From Protopterus annectens (taxonomy: Eukaryota; Chordata; Ceratodontiformes; Protopteridae), in NCBI RefSeq assembly GCF_019279795.1, contig NC_056732.1, forward strand, positions 1,074,991,740 to 1,075,055,739: DNA of 64,000 nt, read 5' to 3'. The notes beneath the pieces were generated by a model that had not been told where the DNA came from, did not search any database, and worked only from the letters and a program-made list of their open reading frames with translations. Made by a program: the position numbers and the translations under genes. Shown here piece by piece: positions 45,110 to 57,699 of the stretch (its first letter is position 1; the number at the start of each line of letters is the position of its first letter).

Positions 45110-46085
45110 TTGTTGCCAAAGCAATGGATGAAGGTAAAACAGTTCACACCACATTACCTTGACCTGGCCAAGCCTTTTGACACAATCCCCTACTCAGGTG
45201 TAGTACAAAAGATGAATAATGTAGGAGCAAACACTTACATCACCAGCTGCATTGCCAACTTGGCTCACAGGATGCAGGAGATCAAAACAGGGGAAGAGAC
45301 CAGTCACCAATGGAGTCCCCCAGGGTTAGGTGCTGAGACTTTTTCTGTTTGGCATATACATCTCAAAAGTAAAAGGAAATACCAAAGAGGCCAGCTAAGC
45401 TTGAGATGACTGCAAGCTAGGAAAAGTTATTGAATCCCAAATAACTTAACCATCATGCAGGAAGGTTTGTCCCAAATAATAACTGGTGTCAAAATCATCA
45501 CAATGCCCTCTGAGAACTGATCCAATTCTTTGGCATTTGGGAGCTTGTGTGTACAGTGACCTAACTTTTGACCAACATGTGCCCAGAGTCATAAGAAAGC
45601 CTTTCTATATTGCACAGCTTATAAATAAATTGATTGTGACTAGATTTAGAGATGTTGTTGTCCCCCTTTACAAAGCTTTCTTTATGTCAATCATTTTGTA
45701 TAATGCCCACTTTGGCATGTATCTGTCCATCCCCATGCAACAATTGGAATACCTTCAGAGATACCTTACTAAAAGGATACAAGTCCTAAACAATAGGTCT
45801 TGCATGGACCACCTCAAAGATTTATTACTATACTCAGTATCCTACAGAGTGCTTAGAGGTGACATGTCTGGCATACAAAGCATCCTCCGACATAATACAG
45901 ATGGACCTACTGAACACCAGCAAGTCAAATGGCATCAGAAATACTCAGTCCAGGTATCTAAAATGAATGTTGTGGAGAGATGGATATATATATATATCAC
46001 AGAGGCTACCACTGTTCTGGAACAGACTATCCATAAAAATAACGCAAAGCTCATCCATCCATATTCAAATGCAACTTGGATCTAA
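45110..46085 (+). pseudogene. CR1/L2-type LINE reverse transcriptase fragment
   Basis: The RT palm YLDLAKPFDTIPYSGVVQKM (first catalytic Asp) runs from about 45153. Then comes a degenerate SPPGLGAETF (usual PQGSVLGP), and a remnant of YADD reading stop-DD-C at about 45400-45412. A second frame from 45486 gives the C-terminal region: VYSDLTFDQHV, VIRKPFYIAQLINK, PLYKAFFMSIILYNAHFGMYL, QRYLTKRIQVLNNRS, LYSVSYRVLRGDM. These are typical of the RT thumb and C-terminus of this LINE group. A short TA run at 45987-45996 interrupts the end. Whether it belongs to the same family as the 1-2 kb LINE is unclear. Confidence 0.8.
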
Positions 46086-46089
46086 GGAT

Positions 46090-48185
46090 GGGTAATAGAA
46101 AATGTACTCCAGGATTTCCCCTCATGCCACTAATGGATAAAGGCAGTTCCTAAATGCTGCATCCCTTACATGGCCCCCTCATATTATCTATGGTATGATC
46201 ACAGTTGTTCTCACTAGGGTTAATATACAATTATCAGCCATGGGGATAGCTAAGACCAATCAGAAAATGTTAATTCAAGCACCAAAAGGGAATTGGCTAA
46301 GCTTAAAATGTCCTCCAAGTGAACCTATGTTGTGGTAGAAAATAGTTATAAAAAAAATTACCCTTTTTAGTTCACTAAGTGCCCCTGCCATCCTCCCCCC
46401 CCCCAATGTTTAACAGCTTCTGGCGCCTATGCAAGCCTGTTATTCCTGTTGATGTTTGGGAAGCAGTATTCCTAGCCTGGGATTGGCTTGGGAGAACATG
46501 GGACACAAAGGAAGCCTGCAGTGCTTTGATATGGTTTGTGCCTTACCTTGTCCATTTACTGCTGTGGCTTGAATACTCTTTTAACAGCTATTTCTTTAGT
46601 AGCATTTTGATGCTTAGATTCTATGACTTAGTGTAACCCCTTAAAAAATTACTTAGTGCTATGGGTTTTCTTTTAGGTTACATTACTTCTGTGGATGTCT
46701 ATAATTATGGAATGGAAGTCACTTTATTTTCTAAAATATGAGAAGATGATTTGGCATAGCAATCAGTGTAGTCATCATAAATCTGGCATTACTCAGATAA
46801 AATTGCAGAACAGTACAATAAAACAATATGACAAATCATTTTCAGCCCAGTTAATAATTAAAAACATTTTTCAAAATTTTATTTCCAAAAAATAATCTCC
46901 CTTCAGATAAATATAACTATTGCTTAATATTAATCTTTTTAAATGTCTCAAATCACAATGACCTTTTCTACACATCAGAGAAAAGTAATTTCTTAAAAGC
47001 AGTTGCAAAATGCAGCAAGCAGCAAATTGTAGAATGAAATAATGTATACTACAAATGTAGCTTTCCAGAAGACCTTTTGTTTCTACATTACGCCACATAG
47101 GTATTCCCAAAAACTGTCCTCAGGGGAAAAAAGAAAGTCTGAAAGCACAATGGTGAGATTCATAGATAAGCTTGCAGAACTAAATTTCAAGGATCCTATA
47201 TCATTACGTCACCCTTAATTTCTTATATATGAAAGTAGTCCTGAATAATGACAATAGTTGGCAAAATGTAGTACATATAAAATTAGCAGAGCTGCATTAT
47301 GTTTACAAGCGGCATTAGACATCCTGAGTAGAGGAGTCATGCTCTCAAAGTACATGTGACTGGAATGGTTTACATTAAAGAAAGAATAAACCATGCTCAC
47401 GCAAGCACATGACTATGGATACTCATGTATGAAACAATGCCTCACCATTGCCACATGCACAGTGGCAGACAGGCTACGGTGGGCTGCCACAGCAAAGTGC
47501 CATCCTAGTTCATCATGTAAATGGGGAGGAAAGGTGAGACAGGAAAGTAAGAAAAGGGGGAGTAGCAAACAGAGAAAAGCATGCAAAAGCAACCAGGACG
47601 AATAACTGGAGGAAGGGAGAAGGGCACATTTTTGTGGGAATAGCTCTCACTTTCCATATAAAAAGAAGGAAATGAATGGAAAAGGTATTGCAAATTGTTG
47701 AAGGAGGGAGAAAGACAGGAAGAAAGGAATCTTATAGGGGCATGGAAGTAAACATAAAACACTGACATAGACAAGGGTAGTTATGAAATGTACGAAACAA
47801 TGAATAGACTCATTCTGAAAGAGGGTAGACAAATATCGATCTACTGAAAGTATCTACTCCAAATGTTGCTCAGTAGCACAATAGCCAAAACATAATGTCT
47901 GTAATCTTTGAGTTTACACTTTTCCCCACTGTTGTGTGAACCTGTGGTTGGAATATATAAGCAGGGGGGGGGTGTAGTGGTCTCACCCCACATGGGTGAT
48001 GCAGAGGATCACCAAAAGTATTTTTTTGGCTATTTTATCTACCAAACAGCATTTGAAGTAAATGCTTTCGGAAGCTCGGCATGAACCCCGGTTAGTGATA
48101 GGGTGACTGGATGACAAACAACGTATGGGAGTAAAAAACATATTTTTAGGCAGAAATGCAGTGTTTGATTGAAAGCATAAGACAA
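46090..48185. other. LINE 3' flank and unannotated sequence
   Basis: The first ~250 bp may be LINE 3' UTR. After that, AT-rich sequence with short chance ORFs, a C10 run at 46396, and no recognised element. Confidence 0.45.
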
Positions 48186-48189
48186 AAAA

Positions 48190-48283
48190 TAAACAACGCC
48201 AGAAGACATGCCAGCCAGAATTATTCATTTAATTGAGTTAAGCACTCTCATTCAAATGTTAATGAACTTCTTCAGAACCAAAA
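48190..48283 (-). repeat. PLE-2 terminal segment, inverted copy
   Basis: On the minus strand: ggttctgaagaagttcatta, then gtgcttaactcaattaaatg, then ggcatgtcttctggc. It matches 50786-50872 on the plus strand (ggttctgaagatgttcatta, gcatttaactcagtaaaac, ggcatgtcttctggc). Confidence 0.75.
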
Positions 48284-48639
48284 AAAAAAAAAAAAACCAA
48301 TCAGGACAGTTATGGCCAGCAGTATTATTTGAGTCCAAAGAAGCACAGGGGAAGGATAGGACAGAGTAGAGGGAGAAAGAAATAAATACTGTTATACAAA
48401 GTACTGCTGGAAACCATATTTTTAAATGTTTAATTGTAGTAACATTGAAGTAACACCAGTACATGCATATTTTTTTCAACATGGCTTTAATTTTGTTCCT
48501 TCAAGGAAAATGGACATTGTCAATTTAATTATTGAACCAAAATTATTTACAAGAAAATTGAATTTGAGTATGTTGATGAATAACAGTTAATGGATAATGA
48601 ATGTCAAAGAGTTCCCTGTAGTGAATATAGCATCATAGC

Positions 48640-50450
48640 ACTATGAATCCCCCTTAATACCACCTATTGCCCTATTTAAGAAACTGTGTGAAGCTGGTAT
48701 TAGAAATTCAGGCTTGGCTGATAGGAAAAGGGGCTTTAATAACAAGAATAAACAACAGAGGGAGGTACTGAATGAATTCTCAAATAATAAGTCTTTTAGG
48801 ATTATGAAGCCAAATATTGGGAGTTCTATAGTACTTATGGTAGATTATTCTAGTAAAATGTTAAATATTTAAATAATTATGTGTTCTTTGAAAGAATGTC
48901 TAAGAATGAAATCAATATTACATATGCCAAAACCGATGGATGGTTGAGAGGTGTGTTTTTTGAAAAATGATACCATTACTTGTCTTAGGAATTTTTTGGG
49001 GAGGTAAGGTAGCCAGTTGTTCCAGCAATATCTGACATTCTTAAGACTCATTAAGATGCGATGAATCTACCTTTGTCGCCTATAGTGACTTTGACTGGTT
49101 TAAAAACTGATCTGTTGGCAAAGTATGTTGATACTAATTTATTTTTTTATTTTGTTTTTAGTAAAACTTATGTGCTGGGAGATCCTTGGCATAGTTTAAG
49201 TAAATTAGCAGAAGTTAAATAGGATAGGGATTTTTTTTTTGCTTGATGTGAAAGATGTTTTAGTTATTCTCCAGCAGTTAGGTTTGGAATAGTTTCATAA
49301 AGCATTACTTTTAGGTACCAAGTTGGACCAATGTGAAAATAATTTAGTTTTAGAGTCCATAAAAACAGTTTTGAAAAATAATTTTATTTATTTATTTTTT
49401 TGATGGGGAATACTATAAGCAGGTGAGAGATGCGGCAATAAGAGCAGGCTGTTTGCCAGTATTTGCCAATATAATATTATGGTTTTTGAAGATGAAATAT
49501 ATTTTTGCAAGTGATTTTACTTAAGTCTTTTGATTGTATATCAGATGTTTAGAGAATATTTTGATTTTATATCAGGCTAAGATTAATTTATTAAATGCTT
49601 TTTTCAGTACATGAAAAGTAAAGATATTTTTTTAAAGCTCACTATGTTAACAAATTTACTATTGATTTCATTGATATTACTATTACGAAGGATTATTTCA
49701 AAGGAAATTTTCAATCAAATGTCTACAGGAAATTAACATTTTAAAATAGATATCTTGATTTTATGAGTGCTAACCCATATTGGCAAAAGAAAAATTTAGT
49801 GAAGAGGCAGATGAGGAGACTGTCCCATCTAATTTCAGAGGTCATTTCTTTTTATAAAGCTACAAAAGTTGAAATATATTTTATTAAAAAGGGCTTATCT
49901 ACCAGTACCTTTAGATAAAATTGGGGATGAAATAACTAAGAGCAGGGTGTCAAGATTTTGCCCTAGTTTGAGATCAGGAAATAAAAAGATTGCTGAAAGA
50001 AAATATGTGAAGAAGGATTTTGGTAAAGTAATGATTATTTCCTATATTTTAAATCCAATCAGGTTAAGAATATTATATATTAAAAATTGGATAACTGTGT
50101 TCAAGGCTACAGGTTTGTATACAAAACTGAGTGCAGCCCTTAGATTTGTTTTTAAAAGGGGAAAGAATTAGAAAATGCATTTTGAGAGAGGCCATGGGAA
50201 TTTTAGATGCTTCCCGATGTAACAGTAGCAAGGAATATATAAATGTGGAGCTTGCTCAAGATATTGTTATGTATGTGATGGAACTAACATAACAGTAGCT
50301 GCCTCTTTAAGACTATTAGAAACTAATCAGAGGTTTAATTGTAATACTTGCAGAGTGGTAACCATATTGCATTATGCTTAACATGTACTGCATTCTTCAT
50401 AGGTAAGATTGAATGTGGTTTAAAGACAAGAATTTACTCTCACCCATCAA
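48640..50450 (+). pseudogene. PLE-2 RT and GIY-YIG remnants
   Basis: Readable in turn: IMKPN-x-G-SIVLM at about 48803-48845 (the PLE DKGG-type motif); QVRDAAIRAGCLPVFANIIL at about 49420-49480 (the PLE G-x-x-MG-x-x-x-AP-x-x-A-N motif); DFIDITITKDY near 49658-49700; YWQKKNLVKRQMRRLSHL around 49780-49830; SRVSRFCPSLRSGNK near 49940; and KCGACSRYCYVCDGTNITVA near 50238-50298, a Cys-rich module before the GIY-YIG domain, whose own motifs have decayed (NCNTCRVVTILH). More than ten stops or frameshifts. The catalytic DD is not found. Confidence 0.7.
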
Positions 50451-50785
50451 GTCTTAATAATATAATTTTGATTAAAAGTGTTTTGGCAATGAGGGCAGCT
50501 AAATTATAAAAGTTATGAATATATTTTATGTATGTTATTTAATTTATTATATGATTTTTAATTTTTTGAAAGAATGAGATTATTTTTCAGAATGTTAAGG
50601 ATGTTGGACAATGATAAATTGAATTGTCTTTTTTGAGACTTATGTTCATTCTAATTGTTAAATGGTTTATATGGTACATTTAGAAGTGTTATAATTGGAT
50701 TAATATAACATGATGGGATAGGTGATTTGTAATCACAGAATCAAGAAGTAAGACTTTAAAAATAGGTGATTGTTTTTGTGTATTT

Positions 50786-50875
50786 GGTTCTGAAGATGTT
50801 CATTAATGTTTGAAAAAAGCATTTAACTCAGTAAAACAAATGCTTCCAGATGGCATGTCTTCTGGCACTTTTTTT
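50786..50875 (+). repeat. PLE-2 3' terminal segment
   Basis: Counterpart of the inverted copy at 48190-48283. It contains ctgaaga...tgaaa spacing that may be a decayed hammerhead-like core. Confidence 0.7.
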
Positions 50876-50880
50876 TCTGT

Positions 50881-51685
50881 GGTTAAGTGTTTTACACAAG
50901 GCCGGTCTTAGGCCAACTGGACCTATTTGGCCAAATAGGGTCCCACATCTTCAAGGGGTCCTGCACTAGGCTATGACAGGGTCATTAGACCTTATGTGGT
51001 CCAGACATCTGCCTGAGAGATAATACAACAAAGTGCAAAGTGTTTTCTTACTGACAATCTTTCTTACATAGTAGTTACAAGTCTTGTTATTCAAACAGAC
51101 ATTTCCTGTCATGCATATTGAACTAGTAGCAAGTCTGTTATTACTGCAGAGTCACACGGCTTGTCAGGCTCACACTGTTAGCTGTTCCCACTCTTACAGT
51201 AGTCAGTTGCTGTTCTGAATGTTCAAACCAAAACCACAGAAAATCAGTTGGATTAACCTCCTGGCTTTATGAAATGCTCCAGTTACTGCCAACTTGGATA
51301 CTGCTAGAGAGGCATTGTTTTCTTTTCTTTTTCTTGCTGACATGTGGTGGTTTATGATTGGCTGTTAAATAAAATTACAAAAAATAACTGAAATTCATTC
51401 TCAGGGAGTATGAAAACGTACTGTAAGCAAAAAAATAAATACAAAGTGGCATACTGTGATATGAGGTTACTTTTGATCACTAAGACTTGTGACACAACAT
51501 TAACAATTCAACAGTGTGATAGAAGGGTGGCTTGTGGGTGAACAATGATTGAATTCTCAAGTGTCATTTGCCTGAAATGCAACCCAGAGTGGATAAGAGT
51601 TTCTCCAAAGGAAATCACTGTTAGCAAGTTGTGCCAGTAGTGATGCCCTTTTGGGGGATTATTTTATCCTTCTTCAAGTTGGTGC
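50881..51685. other. No recognised gene
   Basis: caaggccggtcttaggccaa at 50897-50916 resembles the start of a DNA-transposon or SINE consensus, but no partner end was found. Confidence 0.4.
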
Positions 51686-51689
51686 AACC

Positions 51690-51724
51690 ATATATATATA
51701 TATATATATATATAGATATATATA

Positions 51725-51776
<52 letters not shown>

Positions 51777-51778
51777 GA
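51690..51778. repeat. (TA)n and T-run
   Basis: Two TA blocks with a tgtgtgtc interruption, ending in T18. Confidence 0.95.
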
Positions 51779-51949
51779 GGATGCAAGGGACTTAAAAAGT
51801 GTTTTTAGGCTATTTTTGGGGAGAAATGTATTCCAATCCTCAGCAAGTTTAACTTTGTCCACTCATAGTGGAAGTATAACAAAGAAATTCTTGGGGCAGT
51901 CGTGGCAGTCATGGATAGGAGCAAAATAATCTTAAAGAAGTCAAACATC

Positions 51950-51952
<3 letters not shown>

Positions 51953-52004
<52 letters not shown>
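51953..52004. repeat. (GT)n microsatellite
   Basis: About 26 GT units. Confidence 0.96.
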
Positions 52005-52012
<8 letters not shown>

Positions 52013-52652
52013 TGCTCCTCACACACTCATTAGTATGAGGTACAGGTGGATAGAAAAACTGATTTGGTGTCTGAAAGCAGAAAAGCAATAGCAGACACAA
52101 CAGACTTATAAACATGCTACAGGAGTGTCACAGTTTCAGAGTCACCTACAAAATAGGAGGGCAAGCAGAAACGTAAACATAGAAAATAGCTGGACTGGAC
52201 TGGAAAGGTATTTTGGGGGGAGGTGCATTATAGAAAGCTGAAAAACCTGTTGGGCATTGCATGTTCACCCCAAGGTTTTCTTAAGTTATTCTGATTCTTC
52301 CAGCCTGCCAAAACATGATGGTTAGTGGCTACTCTAAATTATCCCTGCATATAATCTGTACCACAGCCCTTGTGAGCTGTGATATGGCTTTCAAAATCTG
52401 CATGTATTAGTCCATTTATCCAATTTACCAAATAATTAAATAAAATTTAAAAAAGGCTTTCAGAAATAGCTACAAGTAGGGAGATGTGTGCGTAATATCA
52501 TTTCTAAGAAGAGGGCAGAAATTATTACTGTTCTAATTGTGAAAAATTATGAGGAAGTTCAGTAAAAGTCATCTCCTACAATTGCTTTGAATGGTTATAG
52601 TTTCATACCCAGTTAATTCCCATACCTTGCTACAGTCAATGTATTTCCACAA

Positions 52653-52757
52653 GACCTCATAAAACTGGTGAACTTTTTTATTTTATTTTATTTTTATTTT
52701 AACAAATGTAAAATAAAAATAAAATAAAATAAAAAAGTTCACCAGTTTTATGAGGTC
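52653..52757. repeat. Perfect palindrome, 49-bp arms, 7-nt loop
   Basis: Left arm gacctcataaaactggtgaa... through a T/A-rich tract to the loop acaaatg, then an exactly complementary right arm ending gttttatgaggtc. Complementarity resumes farther out: 52567-52593 (ctcctacaattgctttgaatg) pairs with 52760-52786 (cattgaaagcaattgtaggag), with about 60 bp unpaired on the left only. Confidence 0.97.
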
Positions 52758-52789
52758 ATTGAAAGCAATTGTAGGAGCTGACTGCTAGT

Positions 52790-55060
52790 CCATGAAGACA
52801 GAAAGGGGTACTATGACATGGGAATGTAGAATGGAGGTTAAAACTGATTCATACTCTTCCTAGCCTTCCGGTTTTCCCACAACCATTGAGTGCGGCTCCA
52901 GTGGCTCATTGTGTCCATGGAAGGACATCAGGCATGGGAAGAGTGGACTGTGATGAGCCAGAACATTTTACCTGGTTTCATATTTCAAAATGAACCTGCT
53001 TCTTAGTAGCATGGTCTGCAGCATCTCACAAAGATACTGTAATGTGCAGGGTACTTAACTTACCAAGTTTACTTATTACCCAAGGTAGAACACTAATTCT
53101 CCTAGACCTTTTTAAGGCTCAGATCAGCAGAAATACAGACAAAGAACCAAAAACTTTAATCAGTATCACTGTGACAGTGGCAATGTAAGAGCAAGCATGC
53201 AGAAAGGTCTGTCAAGATAATGTATAGCATAAATGAACACAATCATAAGTAGACGTGATACAAGAATTCATTTAGTGAAACATGCAATAAGAGTACCTAC
53301 ACTCTGTCATAACATCATAGGGTATATTGTTTCTGTGGGAAAATACCATACAAAGAACAAAGTCTTTGCAGTATATACAATTGTTGGGCACGATATTTGA
53401 AGAAGTGTAAGGCATTAGTCAAAACAAAGGAAAGAAGGGAAAGTGAGACATAAAAAAAAAGAAAATATAAAAAAAAGTGTTGGGGGCAAAGGGAAAGTGT
53501 ACCTCTATTTTGTACCCAGATTCAGGAGATCTGAGAAGTACTACAGGAGAATGGTAATGTGTTTACTGGTAGGCCAGGGTGCACCTGGTTGATGAAGTAC
53601 CATTCAGTCACAGGGCCTCAGTGGCCAATCAAAAGGCCCTTTGTAGTGTGCTTCAGCTAACTAAGCAACACTGGAGAGAGAAACTGAAGGAGATGCTGAA
53701 TGCAGGGTAATCCAGTAGTTCAACAGAAAATGGCTGTTTTATCAGGTATTACAGCAAATGTACATTAACACATTAACATATGGTTTTATTTTTAATTCAC
53801 AGTAATAGCATATATTCCTGATACTTAGTCTGAAATAGTCTTAAATGTTTGGGAAACCAACAAGTAAAGGGAGTATCGAAGAGGTAGAGAGGGCATCAGC
53901 TGGGGAACCCCACCAAAATGGCCCAGACTGGGACCCACAACTACTAAGGCTGTCCCTGGTTTTATACCAGTTTGGATTATTTTGGTTACTGAAAGCACAA
54001 GACACATAAAAACATTTTTGATATTTACAAGTGATTAGTATGTAAGTTATGTGCCCTAACCTTTGATGCCAGTGTGCTTGCTTGGGTTAAATGTGTACAG
54101 TCCTTAAGGAGTCTCTATGCATTCCATATACACTATAGTAGGAGGATTCATTTAGTACTTTATATTGCTTTTATTTTGCTTAATGTCATAGCCTCCTTCA
54201 GTGAAAAAAAACTGATTTATTTCTATAACGTTAACTTTTGTGTCATTTCTATGATTCTAAGATTTTATTGATCCCATATTAAGGGGTGATTATATAAGTT
54301 GTTTAGATAATGGACTATATTAGCAATGAAGAAACCATTTGGTTAGCGGTGACACCAATTTTCTGTTGTCAGTGGCCTAAGATAGGCTTAGTGAAGCTGT
54401 TTACGTGTTCTAGGCATGCCAGTCTTCTTTTTGGTTGTGGTGTATTTCATTTGGACCAAACACAGATTTTAGTGTTACAGTTCCTTTGCACTTTCCTTGG
54501 GTGTATTATTGATGTCTGTCACTGGAACTTTTTCCCTACAAAGGTTGGTAATTACCTATTGATTATGGCTTAAGCACTTGACCTGTAGTATACTTCAACC
54601 ATTTTATCTGGCAGTAAGGTTGATTTACATTGTTTTTCGACTACATAAGCTTTAGGATTCAGGAACTACTCACAGTAACAACATCCAGGGCACCTTTTAT
54701 AAGCTAAAAGTTGCATCAAAGAAACTGAGATCCATAGTGTGAAACTTATAATGTTTAAAGACTTATAGATAAGCAGACATGACAGCAGGAGGTCTCAGAG
54801 TATTGCTAAAACCTGTAGCTGCTGCAAACTTGCAAATGAGAGTTTATTTTTTGGAAAAATTCTTCTTGTTCAACAAACAGTGACTGTTATATTTGTGAAA
54901 GTTTCATTGTCCCAGTATGAACGATAATTTGATTTAGACAATGACACAGTGAAGCAGTATTATACCGGAGTACAGAATTTGTCTTTCATATTGATTATTG
55001 GGAACATTTGTAGAAACAGAAACCCTTTATTTCAAGACTTGATACTGATCTAAAGGAAAG
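52790..55060. other. No recognised feature
   Basis: Unique-looking AT-rich DNA with only short chance ORFs on both strands. Confidence 0.5.
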
Positions 55061-55065
55061 AAAAG

Positions 55066-55226
<161 letters not shown>

Positions 55227-55229
55227 CTA

Positions 55230-56105
55230 GTGACTGTAATGCTTACAAAGCAGGAAATTAAATTACTTGGCCTAGACACAAACAAAAGTGATATGTACAG
55301 TTCAGTTTTCAAAAATGGGTCTTTAACTTCAGAAAAAAAAGACACAGCCTATAAAATTAATTCTGCATCCAGTTGAGCCTTAACTGTCTGACAGACTTAC
55401 CACTGAAGAATATGCTGTATGACACTGACTTTGGCACTGATGACTCTGGTGAATCATATGAAGTACCTAAACATAATGAATATGCTCCAGAGATTGGATT
55501 CCCTGTCCCCTTTGGTGTCTACACATTGACAAACAGGGATAAAAAGAAACATAAAAACAAACCTGGACATAATTCAGGGCTACCAGACAATTATGACTGT
55601 GAAATATTATTTCTTTCTCTCTCTTTTTGTTTTTGCATTCCCTGGGACCATTCTTGATGGCTCTTCTATCTTCAACCAGCTGGCCTATTCTTTCTGGTAG
55701 TACAGGATCTGGATATTTCTGAGATGTCCTATTCATTCCTCAGTGGGTATCCCTATCAGCTCTTTGTTCCTTAGCAAGAATCAGGTGATAGGGAGCAGGC
55801 TAGCTTGCTGGTCCTGTGGGTTGGCCTACCATCTCCCCTGGAAAGCATATCTCTCTCCCTTAGCAGCTCCTTCAAGCACACAATCAGTGCTTCCAGAAGA
55901 GAAGCAGGCAGTTGCATGTCAATTTTCCTTTGGATTTATAAAATAAATGCATGCAATGTAGCACAGGCTCAAATAGCTCAGAACTTTAGTAATGGACATC
56001 TACCGCTCCCACTAGGTGTCACTAAGTGGTGAGCCAGGGCCACCTCCTTCTTCTAAGGATGGGTGAGTCGTCAGTGGCCATTAGCTCCCATCCTCCCTAG
56101 CTGGC
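55230..56105. other. No recognised feature
   Basis: A 94-codon plus-strand frame (55373-55657) has ordinary composition but no motif I recognise. Confidence 0.4.
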
Positions 56106-56629
56106 TTCTGCAAGCATCTGGTGATTAATATTTCTGATAAAATTCTTATTGATTCTGATCACACTTTATTAACAAAAGGTCTGAGTTCTTTTGTCACTGA
56201 ATATCAAACTGTTAATTATTTTTATTTATCCAAATATCAAAAACAGAATTACAACCAGCATAACTTCCTAGCACATAACAAATAACCGCACAACTATTTG
56301 CAATTAAAAAAAATCAAACAGATGAGATTATATAAAAAAATCCAAAGAGAGAGAGAGAGAATTACACAAATAAATCCAGAGAGAGAGCGAGATTAACTAA
56401 CAGGTATAGGATAAACTATGATGTTAACTGATATTATTTTAGATTTAAAGCTTTTTGCCCGCAGTGTTATGCTGAAGACTTTGTTTCCACTTAATGCTGA
56501 CATGTGCATATATAAAAAGCCAAGTACCTTTGTGCCAGTATTGGATCCAGTGTTGGAGGTATTTTGTCTGATGTGTGAGAATGATATTAGAGCTGCATTT
56601 AATAGTGGGACTGTGAGAGACACTTAATT

Positions 56630-57690
56630 TAAGAGATACTGAATGGAAAGCTTTTTTTGAGTTACAAGCAGATGAAAGTTTGACTTTTTGCTCTGCAAAT
56701 AAAGGCAGGGCTCTAGCTGTCATGGATAAGAGGTTCTATTTGAATTTGATGCATGAGATGTTGGCCGATGAGCATGTTTATGAGGTGACCACTACTCATA
56801 ATATAGAGCTTTTAGTTGCTTCTATACATAAGACATTGAATGATTATTTAATGTGTGATGTGATTTCTTTGGACTTGTTTAATTATTTTAAAGTTAACAT
56901 GCCTATCTTATCAACTTTACACTGGTTACCAAAATTACATAAAGATCAATATAGACCATCAATGTGACCCATTGTTTTGGGCAGGAGGTGGTTATCAGAA
57001 CCCCTCTCAATATATGTGCAAAAAGAATTGAGACATTTAGTGGATTCATCCAAAACTGTTTTGAGAGATATGAAACAGTTTTTACAGGATTTGTTTACCT
57101 GTGTAAATATTGATAATGATTTTGAATTTTGCTTATTTATTACTTTATAGGTACAGTCACTTTTTACAAGTATTCCGAATGATGTAGTGCTTAGTTTTAT
57201 ACAGTCTTTTTTTAGAGAAGCATAGTTGTTTTAGTAACAGGAAAATAAAGTTGATTTGTTCTTTAATTAAATTAATTTTTCTGTATTTTTTTTTGTTTGA
57301 AGGTTGTTACTATTGGTAGAGGCAGGGTGCAGCCATGGGCACATCCTGCGCCAGTAGTTATGCCAATTTAGTTATGGCTCACTGGGAAGAAACTTTTGCC
57401 CTAAATGGGAATATATTTTCTCAATATATATCAGCTTTTTAAAAAGATTTGTGGAGGATATCTTTTTATTATGGACGGGACCAGGTGACGCTATTCAGGA
57501 ATTTATTGATTATTTGCACAGTACAACCTCTTTTTTGAAGTTTACATATAAAAGTTCTTTGAAGGTTATAGATTTCTTAAACATTGAAATTTATAGATCC
57601 AAAGATGGTATTTTTAATACCAGGTTATATAGGAAACCCTTTCACACCAATACAACTTTGAGGAGATATAGTATGCATCCCTCTAGAGTT
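56630..57690 (+). pseudogene. PLE-3 reverse transcriptase (broken)
   Basis: Motifs in order: SLTFCSANKGRALAVMDKRFYL (56680-56745, the DKGG-type motif), ILSTLHWLPKLHKD (PLPKIHK-type), a decayed palm with several stops, AAMGTSCASSYANLVMAHWE at about 57325-57385 (the MGT-x-x-AP-x-YAN motif), RFVEDIFLLW at 57443-57472, where the catalytic DD reads ED, then KVIDFLNIEIYRSKDG and RKPFHTNTTLRRYSMHPSRVF. The order is diagnostic for Penelope-type RT. Loss of the first Asp of DD, plus stops around 56970-57440, makes it inactive. Confidence 0.8.
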
Positions 57691-57699
57691 TTTTGAAAT

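Larger units (their letters stand above)
48190..50880 (+). mobile_element. PLE-2: Penelope-like element with an inverted terminal segment
   Basis: The coding region (48640-50400, plus strand) is followed by a 3' terminal segment at 50785-50880. A related copy of that 3' segment lies at the other end in inverted orientation (48190-48283), followed by an A-rich tract. Inverted and direct terminal copies (pseudo-LTRs) are a known PLE trait. Very decayed. Confidence 0.7.

Noticed and set aside
55373..55657. 94-codon ORF with acidic N-terminus
   Set aside because: No family recognised, no splice or promoter context; may be chance in AT-rich DNA.
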